DNA from: DASZVN01 sp035547055 | Lineage (GTDB): Bacteria > Pseudomonadota > Alphaproteobacteria > Rhizobiales > Methylopilaceae | Direction: 5' to 3' | Length of the DNA: 28,355 bases | NCBI GenBank assembly: GCA_035547055.1 | Contig: DASZVN010000020.1 | Span: forward strand, 1-28,355 | Shown here: positions 15,281 to 21,926 of the stretch, one piece after another | Layout of the letters: each line of letters begins with the position of its first letter | Position numbering within the stretch: position 1 is the stretch's first letter | Notes under the pieces: model-generated | Database searches by the model: none | What the model was told of the DNA's origin: nothing | Seen by the model: only the letters and a program-made list of their open reading frames with translations | Made by a program: the position numbers and the translations under genes

Positions 15281-16231
15281 ATGGCCTTCGTCAGCGAAAC
15301 CACGACCCGCCTTGCGCTCGGCCGCGCCGCCGCAGCTGAGCCGAGTCCGGCGGAGGTCAAGGACTTCGCGGCGCTGCTGAAGCCGGGCGTGATGTCGCTC
15401 GTGATCTTCACGGCGCTGGTCGGCCTGGTGGTGGCGCCGGGGCACCTCCACCCCGTGCTCGGCGCGATCGCACTGCTCTCGATCGCGGTCGGGGCAGGGG
15501 CCTCGGGCGCGCTCAACATGTGGTGGGACGCCGACATCGACGCCGTGATGAGCCGCACCAAGGACCGGCCGATTCCCGCCGGTCGCGTGCAGCCGGGCGA
15601 GGCGCTGACCTTCGGCCTCGTGCTGGCGACGGGCTCGGTGATCATGCTCGGCCTCGCCGCGAACTGGCTTGCGGCCGGCCTTCTCGCCTTCACCATCTTC
15701 TTTTACGCTGTGATCTACACGATGTGGCTGAAGCGGACGACCGCGCAGAACATCGTGATCGGCGGCGCCGCCGGTGCCTTGCCGCCGATGATCGCCTGGG
15801 CCGCCGCGACCGGGACGGTCAGCCTCGACAGCTTCGTCCTGTTCCTGATCATCTTTTTCTGGACGCCGCCGCATTTCTGGGCGCTGGCCCTGGTCAAGTC
15901 CGGCGACTACGAGCGCGCCGGCGTGCCCATGCTGCCGGTCGTTGCGGGACCGGACGAGACGCGGCGGCAGATCCTGATCTATTCGCTGATCTATGCGCCG
16001 CTCGGCGTGGTGCCGTGGCTGCTCGGCTTCGCGCCGCTCGCCTACGGCGTGACCGCGGCCGTCGCAGGCGTCGCCTTCCTGGTGCTGGCCTGGCGGGTGT
16101 TCCGCATCCGCGATGGCGCCCCCGCCGCGAAGGCGTCGATGCAGCTCTTCGCCTTCTCGATCCTGCACCTTTTCGTCCTGTTCGCCGCGCTCCTCGTCAC
16201 CGTCGGGCTCGGCTTCGGGACGACATTGTGA
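15281..16231 (+). CDS. ctaB: Protohaem IX farnesyltransferase (haem O synthase)
   Basis: A 316-residue inner-membrane UbiA-type prenyltransferase that attaches a farnesyl group to haem B, giving haem O, the precursor of the haem A used by the oxidase encoded beside it. About nine membrane helices are visible. The first Asp-rich motif NMWWDADIDAVMSRTKDRPIP (from N79; D83 and D87) and the conserved YTMWLKRTTAQNIVIGGAAG loop are intact, as is FWTPPHFWALAL. The start ATG lies 82 bp after ctaD. Its stop overlaps a possible GTG start of the next gene (GTGA). The second haem A enzyme, CtaA, is not in the window. Confidence 0.97.
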   Translation: MAFVSETTTRLALGRAAAAEPSPAEVKDFAALLKPGVMSLVIFTALVGLVVAPGHLHPVLGAIALLSIAVGAGASGALNMWWDADIDAVMSRTKDRPIPAGRVQPGEALTFGLVLATGSVIMLGLAANWLAAGLLAFTIFFYAVIYTMWLKRTTAQNIVIGGAAGALPPMIAWAAATGTVSLDSFVLFLIIFFWTPPHFWALALVKSGDYERAGVPMLPVVAGPDETRRQILIYSLIYAPLGVVPWLLGFAPLAYGVTAAVAGVAFLVLAWRVFRIRDGAPAAKASMQLFAFSILHLFVLFAALLVTVGLGFGTTL

Positions 16232-16236
16232 GAGCG

Positions 16237-16398
16237 ATGGCCGGCCCCGATGACGACCATGACGACGGCCTCGTTCTCACTCCGGAGCAGCGCCGCCGCC
16301 GCCGCGCCCGCAACATCGCGATCGCGGTCATCCTGCTCGTGGTGGTGGGGCTGTTCTACGCGATGACGCTGGTTCGGTTCGCGCCGCAACCGCATTGA
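16237..16398 (+). CDS. Small single-helix oxidase-operon protein, CoxF-like
   Basis: A 53-residue protein with a charged N-terminus (MAGPDDDHDDGLVLTPEQRR), a run of five Arg, one membrane helix (about 27-45, NIAIAVILLVVVGLFYAMTL) and a short tail VRFAPQPH. Small proteins of this shape lie between ctaB and ctaG in many alphaproteobacterial oxidase operons and are annotated CoxF or hypothetical. The tail is shorter than the GPxVxNRPL endings I associate with the family. The ATG at 16237 is 5 bp after ctaB; a GTG at 16228 overlapping the ctaB stop is an alternative. A role in oxidase assembly is inferred from position only. Confidence 0.72.
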   Translation: MAGPDDDHDDGLVLTPEQRRRRRARNIAIAVILLVVVGLFYAMTLVRFAPQPH

Positions 16399-16448
16399 GG
16401 GACGACGGGCCGCTGCTGCGGCCGGGGCAATTGGGAGAGCGAAGCAAG

Positions 16449-17291
16449 ATGGCCGACGCCCACGTCAAGCATCACGACTACCATCTGGTCGATCCGAGCC
16501 CATGGCCGATCACCGGGTCCATCGGCGCGCTGCTCCTCGCGCTCGGCTTCATCTACCTGATGCACGGCGGCTCGGGCTGGTTCCTCGTCCCGGGCGTCCT
16601 GGTCGTGCTCTACACCATGCTGATGTGGTGGCGGGACGTCGTCCGCGAGGGCGAGTTCGAGGGCTACCACACCAAGGTGGTGCAGCTCTCGCTGCGCTAC
16701 GGCATGATGCTGTTCATCGCCTCCGAGGTGATGTTCTTCGTCGCCTGGTTCTGGGCTTACTACAACGTCGCCCTGTTCCCCGGCGAGACGCAGGAGTTCG
16801 CGCGCACCGCGCTGACCGGCGGGCACTGGCCGCCCAAGGGCATCGAGACCTTCGATCCCTGGGAGGTGCCGCTCCTCAACACCCTGATCCTCCTGACCTC
16901 CGGCACGACGGTGACGTGGGCGCACCACGCCATGATCCATGGCGACCGCGCCAACCTGAAGAAGGGCCTGTGGCTGACGGTTGTGCTCGGCCTCTGCTTC
17001 ACGGCGTGCCAAGCCTACGAGTACAGCCACGCGGCGTTCTCGTACTCGGGCCACATCTACGGCGCGACCTTCTTCATGGCGACCGGCTTCCACGGCTGCC
17101 ACGTCATCATCGGCACCATCTTCCTGGCGGTCTGCCTCTACCGCGTCTATCTCGGCCATTTTTCGCCCAACCATCATTTCGGCTTCGAGGCGGCGGCCTG
17201 GTACTGGCACTTCGTCGACGTGGTGTGGCTGTTCCTGTTCGCGTCCATCTATGTCTGGGGCTATGGCGGCGCGCTTCCCGCCGGGGGCTGA
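16449..17291 (+). CDS. ctaE: Cytochrome c oxidase subunit III
   Basis: A 280-residue structural subunit with seven membrane helices that supports proton uptake and enzyme stability. Family landmarks are HHDYHLVDPSPWPI (8-21), WWRDVVREGEFEGYHT (about 60-75), RYGMMLFIASEVMFFVAWFW (82-101), the Glu in SEVMFF, YEYSHAAFS and TGFHGCHVIIGT, ending VDVVWLFLFASIYVWG. The ATG at 16449 follows GAGAGCGAAGCAAG. Only 50 bp separate it from the CoxF-like gene, where many relatives carry ctaG. Its 3' end overlaps the start of the DUF983 gene by 29 bp. Confidence 0.97.
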   Translation: MADAHVKHHDYHLVDPSPWPITGSIGALLLALGFIYLMHGGSGWFLVPGVLVVLYTMLMWWRDVVREGEFEGYHTKVVQLSLRYGMMLFIASEVMFFVAWFWAYYNVALFPGETQEFARTALTGGHWPPKGIETFDPWEVPLLNTLILLTSGTTVTWAHHAMIHGDRANLKKGLWLTVVLGLCFTACQAYEYSHAAFSYSGHIYGATFFMATGFHGCHVIIGTIFLAVCLYRVYLGHFSPNHHFGFEAAAWYWHFVDVVWLFLFASIYVWGYGGALPAGG

Positions 17292-17697
17292 CCGAACCGG
17301 CGAGGATGGCTCGTCCGGCTGGTCCGACGAGGACTGGGGGACGCCAGCCTCGCCCTTCGCCGTCGGCTTCCGGGGGCGCTGCCCGCGTTGCGGCCGGGGC
17401 CATCTGTTCCGCGGCTACATCGACATCGCTGAGCGCTGCGAGGTCTGCGGGCTCGACTATTCCTTCGCCGATGCGGGCGACGGGCCAGCCGTCTTCGTCA
17501 TCCTGATCGCGGGCTGCCTGGTGCTCGGACTGGCGCTCTGGATCGAGTTCACCTTCTCGCCGCCGTTCTGGGTGCATCTTCTGGTGTCGCTGCCCCTGCT
17601 CGTCGTGGTGTGCGGCGGGCTGCTCCGGCCGCTCAAGGGCGTCTTGCTCGCCCTGCAATACCGCAACCGCGCCGCGGAGGGGCGGCTCGACGAATGA
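17263..17697 (+). CDS. DUF983 family membrane protein
   Basis: A 144-residue protein with a small N-terminal zinc-ribbon-like part and two membrane helices (about 75-95 and 102-122). The paired motifs CPRC (40-43) and CEVC (59-62) in RGRCPRCGRGHLFRGYID are diagnostic of DUF983, as is SFADAGDGPAVFVIL. In alphaproteobacteria the gene routinely follows ctaE, which suggests a role in oxidase assembly, possibly copper or haem handling; this is inference. I take the ATG at 17263, inside the end of ctaE; an in-frame ATG at 17251 is also possible. The stop overlaps the SURF1 start as ATGA, indicating translational coupling. Confidence 0.9.
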   Translation: MAARFPPGADRTGEDGSSGWSDEDWGTPASPFAVGFRGRCPRCGRGHLFRGYIDIAERCEVCGLDYSFADAGDGPAVFVILIAGCLVLGLALWIEFTFSPPFWVHLLVSLPLLVVVCGGLLRPLKGVLLALQYRNRAAEGRLDE

Positions 17698-18458
17698 GCG
17701 CCGCCGCGCCCGCCTGGCCGCGCCTGCTCGTCTGGCCGGGCCTCCTGATCCTGCTCAGCTTCGTGGTGCTGATCGGGCTCGGCACCTGGCAGGTGGAGCG
17801 TCTGCACTGGAAGGAAGGCCTGATCGCCGAGGTCACCGAGCGCACGCATCTGAAGCCGGTGCCGCTGCCGCCATCGGCAGACTGGGGCCGGCTCGACATC
17901 GACCACTGGGACTATCGCCCGGTCACGCTGCGCGGCCGCTTCCGCCACGACCTCGAGATCCGCGTCTATACCTTCATCGGCGAGCCCAAGGGCAAGCTCG
18001 GAGGGGCCGGCTATTGGGTGCTGACGCCGCTCGTCCTCGACGGCGGCGGGACCGTGATCGTCAATCGCGGCTTCGTGCCGATGGACCGGGCCGATCCCGC
18101 CACGCGCGTCAGTGGTCAGGTGCCGGGCGAGGTGACCGTGACCGGCCTCCTGCGCCGGCCTCAGGACCGCAACCTCTTCACCCCGGCCGACCAGCCGGCG
18201 AAGCGTCTTTTCTTCACCCGCGACCCCGAAGCGATCGCCGCCGACTACCACATCGCCGGCGCGGCGCCCTTCACCGTCGATGCCGACGCCACCCCGAACC
18301 CCGGCGGCCTGCCGCAGGGGGGCGAGACCACGCTCGACTTCCCCAACAACCACCTGCAATACGCCATCACCTGGTACGGGCTTGCCGCAATCCTCGTAGG
18401 CTTCACGGTCGCGCTGATCCTGAGGCGTGGCCGCGCGCATCCGCTTGCCTCCCCCTAG
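17694..18458 (+). CDS. SURF1/Shy1 family cytochrome oxidase assembly protein
   Basis: A 254-residue inner-membrane protein with a helix at each end (about 11-30 and 227-246) and a periplasmic domain between, the SURF1 topology. In Paracoccus and Rhodobacter the SURF1 proteins assist haem a insertion into subunit I. Signatures are LGTWQVERLHWK (29-40), the RGRF strand, and the C-terminal NNHLQYAITWYGLA preceding the second helix. The start overlaps the DUF983 stop (ATGA). It is the last gene here with an obvious link to the oxidase; thrC starts 37 bp downstream. Confidence 0.94.
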   Translation: MSAAAPAWPRLLVWPGLLILLSFVVLIGLGTWQVERLHWKEGLIAEVTERTHLKPVPLPPSADWGRLDIDHWDYRPVTLRGRFRHDLEIRVYTFIGEPKGKLGGAGYWVLTPLVLDGGGTVIVNRGFVPMDRADPATRVSGQVPGEVTVTGLLRRPQDRNLFTPADQPAKRLFFTRDPEAIAADYHIAGAAPFTVDADATPNPGGLPQGGETTLDFPNNHLQYAITWYGLAAILVGFTVALILRRGRAHPLASP

Positions 18459-18495
18459 GCCGTTGACTACGCTTGCGAACTCTCACGGTCCGGCG

Positions 18496-19908
18496 ATGGC
18501 GATCTCCTATCTCTCCACCCGCGGCGAGGCGCCGCTGCTTGGCTTCGCCGACGTGCTCCTGGCGGGGCTCGCCCGGGATGGCGGGCTCTATCTGCCGGTG
18601 ACGTGGCCGCGCCTCGGCGGCGATGCCATCGCGGGCTTCGCCGGGCGGCCCTATATCGAGGTCGCCGCCGCGGTGATCGGCCCCTATGTCGAGGAGCCGC
18701 TCCGGAACGCGCTGCGGGAGATGATCGCCGCGGCCTACGCCGGCTTCCGCCATCCCGCGGTGACGCCGCTGGTGCAGACCGGGCCGAACGAGTTCCTGCT
18801 CGAGCTGTTCCACGGGCCGACGCTCGCCTTCAAGGACGTGGCGATGCAGCTCCTCGCCCGCCTGATGGACCGGGCGCTCGAGGCGCGCGGCGAGCGCGCT
18901 ACCATCGTCGGCGCCACCTCGGGCGACACCGGCGGTGCCGCGATCGAGGCGTTTCGCGGCCGCGACCGCGTCGACGTGGTGATCCTGCACCCGCACGGTC
19001 GGGTCAGCGAGGTGCAACGCCGCCAGATGACCACGGTCGCGGCGCCGAACGTCCACGCCGTCGCGGTCGAGGGCACGTTCGACGACTGCCAGGCGCTGGT
19101 GAAGGCGATGTTCAACGACCATCGCTTCCGCGATCGCCATCGCCTCGCTGCGGTCAACTCGATCAACTGGGCCAGGATCGTCGCGCAGGCGGTCTATTAC
19201 TTCGTGGCCGCGGCCGCGCTCGGCGGGCCGGGCAGGGCGGTTTCCTTCGCCGTGCCGACCGGCAATTTCGGCGACGTCTTCGCCGGCTGGGTCGCGAAGC
19301 GCATGGGCCTGCCGGTCGGGCGGCTTCTGGTCGCGACCAACAGCAACGACATTCTGGCGCGCGCGCTGGCGTCGGGACGTTACGAGACCACGGGCGTCGT
19401 GCCCACCACCTCGCCGTCGATGGATATCCAGGTGTCGTCGAACTTCGAGCGCCTTCTGTTCGAGGCGACGGGCCGGGATGCCGCGGCGGTCCGCGCCGCG
19501 ATGGCGCGGCTTGCGCAGTCGGGTGCGTTCGACATCGCCGCGCCGACGCTTGCTGCGATGCGGGCGGAGCTCGACGCCGCCCGGGTCGACGAGGCTGAGG
19601 CCGCGGCGACCATCCGCGCGCTCCGCGCCGAGAGCGGCTATCTCGCCGATCCGCACACCGCCGTCGCGGTCGCGGCGTCGCGCAAGGTCGCCGGCGACCC
19701 GGCAGTCCCGCGGGTGGTGCTGGCGACCGCCCATCCCGCCAAGTTTCCCGATGCAGTCGAGGCCGCGACCGGCGAGCGGCCGGCGCTGCCGCCCCACCTC
19801 GCCGACCTATTCGCACGGCCGGAGCGGCTCAGCGTCGTCGCCAACGACCTCGCCGCGGTCGAAAATTTCGTTGCCGAGCGCTCGCGGGCGGCGCGGGAGG
19901 CGGCATGA
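18496..19908 (+). CDS. thrC: Threonine synthase
   Basis: A 470-residue PLP enzyme converting O-phosphohomoserine to threonine, the last step of the pathway. The N-terminal YLSTRGEAPLLGFADVLLAGLARDGGLYLP is typical of the long proteobacterial class. PLP-binding Lys113 lies in HGPTLAFKDVAMQLL, and GATSGDTGGAA is the phosphate-binding loop. VNSINWARIVAQAVYYF and AVPTGNFGDVFAGW are also conserved. ATG at 18496; the frame is open upstream into SURF1 but the family start is clear. TTGACT at 18463-18468 might be a -35 element, with no good -10. The stop overlaps the next start (ATGA). The gene for the preceding step, thrB, is about 8 kb downstream. Confidence 0.97.
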   Translation: MAISYLSTRGEAPLLGFADVLLAGLARDGGLYLPVTWPRLGGDAIAGFAGRPYIEVAAAVIGPYVEEPLRNALREMIAAAYAGFRHPAVTPLVQTGPNEFLLELFHGPTLAFKDVAMQLLARLMDRALEARGERATIVGATSGDTGGAAIEAFRGRDRVDVVILHPHGRVSEVQRRQMTTVAAPNVHAVAVEGTFDDCQALVKAMFNDHRFRDRHRLAAVNSINWARIVAQAVYYFVAAAALGGPGRAVSFAVPTGNFGDVFAGWVAKRMGLPVGRLLVATNSNDILARALASGRYETTGVVPTTSPSMDIQVSSNFERLLFEATGRDAAAVRAAMARLAQSGAFDIAAPTLAAMRAELDAARVDEAEAAATIRALRAESGYLADPHTAVAVAASRKVAGDPAVPRVVLATAHPAKFPDAVEAATGERPALPPHLADLFARPERLSVVANDLAAVENFVAERSRAAREAA

Positions 19909-21176
19909 CCATCCGGATCACCACGCTCGGGAATGGCTTTCGGGTCGCGACCGACCCGATGACCGAGGTCGGCACGGCGGCGATCAGCCTGGCGTTTCGC
20001 GCCGGCGCCCGGAGCGAGCGCGAGGACGAGCACGGCCTCGCCCATCTCCTCGAGCACATGGCCTTCAAAGGCACGGCGCGGCGCAGCGCCCGCGATATCG
20101 CCGACGAGATCGAGGCGGTCGGCGGCGACCTCAACGCCGCGACCGGCACCGAGATCACGACCTACGAGGCGCGCGTGCTCGCGGCCGACGTGCCGCTCGC
20201 CCTCGATCTTCTCGCCGACATCGTCACCAGCCCCGCTTTCGATCCGGAGGAGCTGAAACGCGAGAAGGGCGTCATCCTCCAGGAGATCGGCGCCGTCGAG
20301 GACACTCCGGACGATCTCGTCAACGACCTCCTGCAGGAGATGGCGTTTGCCGGGCAGCCGCTCGGCCGGCCGATCCTCGGCACGCCGAAGACGGTGAAGG
20401 CGCTCGACCGCGACGCCCTGACCGGCTTCCTCGGCCGCCATTATCGCGGCGACGCCGCGGTGCTGGCCGCCGCCGGGGCCGTCGACCACGACGCCGTCGT
20501 GGAGGCCGCCGGGCGCCTGCTCGGGGGCGTCGCGCAGCCGGCGTCGACCGAGCCGGCGCCGGCGCGGTGGACCGGCGGCACCCGCCGCCTCGTGCGCCGG
20601 CTGGAGCAGGCCCATGTCATGATCGGCTGGCAGGGCCGCCCGCTCGGCGCCGACGACGTGCTGGCGCTGCAGGTCTTCGCCGCCATCGCCGGCGGCGGCA
20701 TGTCGTCCCGCCTGTTCCAGGAGGTGCGCGAGAAGCGCGGCCTCGCCTATGCCATCAACGCCTTCCACTGGGGCTTCGCCGACACCGGCCTGCTCGGCGT
20801 CTATGCCGGCACCGCCGGCGACGACGTGGCCGAACTGGTGCCGGTGGTGCTCGACGAGCTCGTCGGCGTCGCGGCCGCGGTCGAGCCGCACGAGGTCGCG
20901 CGTGCCAAGGCCCAGATGAAGATGTCGCTCGAGCTCGCGCGCGAGCAGGCCGGCGCCCGGGCCGACCGGCTGGCCCAGCAGCTCTTCATCTTCGGCCGCC
21001 CGCTGCCGGCCGAAGAGATTCTGGCCCGCCTCGACGCCGTGACGGCGGACGACGTGCGCCGGGCGGGAACGGCCGCGCTCGCAACCGCGCCGGCGGTCGC
21101 CGGCATCGGCCCGGTCGCGGCGCTGTGGGACGGAGAGCGCGTGGCGGCGCGGCTCGGCGCCGCGGCGGCGGCATGA
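19905..21176 (+). CDS. M16 family zinc protease (mitochondrial processing peptidase-like)
   Basis: A 423-residue pitrilysin-type peptidase, the bacterial counterpart of MPP-beta. The inverted zinc motif H47-LLE50-H51 is intact with its distal ligand E127 (GVILQEIGAVEDTPDD), exactly 76 residues after H51. LNAATGTEITTYEARVL and the C-terminal SSRLFQEVREKRGLAYAINAF give the second domain's substrate-binding Arg/Tyr motif. No signal peptide is seen, so it is probably cytosolic. Start overlaps the thrC stop (ATGA), implying translational coupling, a pairing common in alphaproteobacteria although no metabolic reason is obvious. Physiological substrates are unknown. Confidence 0.95.
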   Translation: MTIRITTLGNGFRVATDPMTEVGTAAISLAFRAGARSEREDEHGLAHLLEHMAFKGTARRSARDIADEIEAVGGDLNAATGTEITTYEARVLAADVPLALDLLADIVTSPAFDPEELKREKGVILQEIGAVEDTPDDLVNDLLQEMAFAGQPLGRPILGTPKTVKALDRDALTGFLGRHYRGDAAVLAAAGAVDHDAVVEAAGRLLGGVAQPASTEPAPARWTGGTRRLVRRLEQAHVMIGWQGRPLGADDVLALQVFAAIAGGGMSSRLFQEVREKRGLAYAINAFHWGFADTGLLGVYAGTAGDDVAELVPVVLDELVGVAAAVEPHEVARAKAQMKMSLELAREQAGARADRLAQQLFIFGRPLPAEEILARLDAVTADDVRRAGTAALATAPAVAGIGPVAALWDGERVAARLGAAAAA

Positions 21177-21192
21177 CCGACGGGGCGGGGCG

Positions 21193-21780
21193 ATGACCTT
21201 TCTCCGCACCATCGGCAACGGCGAGGCGCAGCCGCTCGTCGCCGGCAACGGGGTCTTCCTCCGCGCACCCCGTTTTACCGATTTCGACGAATGGGCGGCG
21301 CTCCGCAACGAGAGCCGGAGCTTCCTCCAGCCCTGGGAGCCGACCTGGCCGATCGACGACCTCACCCGTACCGCCTTCCGCCGCCGCGTGCGCCGCTATG
21401 CCGAGGAGCGGCGGCTGGAGCAGTCCTATGCCTTCTTCGTGTTCCGCCAGAAGGACGAGGCGCTCGTCGGCGGCCTGACGCTGTCGAACCTCCGCCGCGG
21501 CGTCGCCCAGACCTGCACGCTGGGCTACTGGATGGGCCGGCCCTATGCCGGGCGTGGGCTGATGTCGGCCGCGGTGCGCGCCACGATTCCCTTCGTGTTC
21601 GAGACGCTGCGCCTCCGGCGCATCGAGGCCGCCTGCCTGCCCGGCAACGACAGCTCGATTCACCTGCTGGAGCGCGTCGGCTTCACCCGCGAGGGGCTGG
21701 CGCGCCAGTATCTCTGCATCGACGGCCGCTGGCAGGACCACCTGCTGTTCGCCTTCCTCAAGGGCGACCCGATCCGCTGA
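21193..21780 (+). CDS. RimJ/RimL-type GNAT N-acetyltransferase
   Basis: A 195-residue acetyltransferase resembling RimJ, which acetylates the N-terminal alanine of ribosomal protein S5. Visible parts are WEPTWPIDDLTRTAFRRR (48-65), GGLTLSNLRRGVAQTCTLGY (93-112), the acetyl-CoA loop RPYAGRGLMSAAV (116-128), and FETLRLRRIEAACLPGNDSS with LLERVGFTREG. The C-terminal IDGRWQDHLLFA is typical of RimJ. GGGGCGGGG precedes the ATG at 21193, 16 bp beyond the M16 stop, so it probably ends the long cta-thrC transcript. Substrate is by homology only, as RimJ and other GNATs are hard to separate by eye. Confidence 0.9.
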   Translation: MTFLRTIGNGEAQPLVAGNGVFLRAPRFTDFDEWAALRNESRSFLQPWEPTWPIDDLTRTAFRRRVRRYAEERRLEQSYAFFVFRQKDEALVGGLTLSNLRRGVAQTCTLGYWMGRPYAGRGLMSAAVRATIPFVFETLRLRRIEAACLPGNDSSIHLLERVGFTREGLARQYLCIDGRWQDHLLFAFLKGDPIR

Positions 21781-21783
21781 GGG

Positions 21784-21849
21784 CTTCGTAGGGTGGCACG
21801 CTCCGCGCGCTCACGTCGTGGGCATCGACAGGCGCTGCCCACCCTACCG
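21784..21849. repeat. REP-like palindromic element A
   Basis: GTAGGGTGG (21788-21796) and CCACCCTAC (21839-21847) are perfect 9-bp inverted ends enclosing a 42-bp GC-rich core, in the 146-bp gap between the GNAT and GGDEF-EAL genes. Sequences with GTAGGG/CCCTAC ends recur between genes in many alphaproteobacterial genomes. It shares the 10-mer CTTCGTAGGG with element B in the opposite orientation. Confidence 0.6.
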
Positions 21850-21926
21850 GCGCTGCCTTGCGTCTCTGCCTTGCCGTCGCCACGGGGCGCGGCTACCACA
21901 GGCGGCGCTTAACGGGGGAATCACGC

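Noticed and set aside
13447..15696. A 749-codon minus-strand frame opposite ctaD and ctaB
   Set aside because: Antisense shadow of two highly conserved genes; the Arg/Glu/His/Asp-rich translation has no domain.
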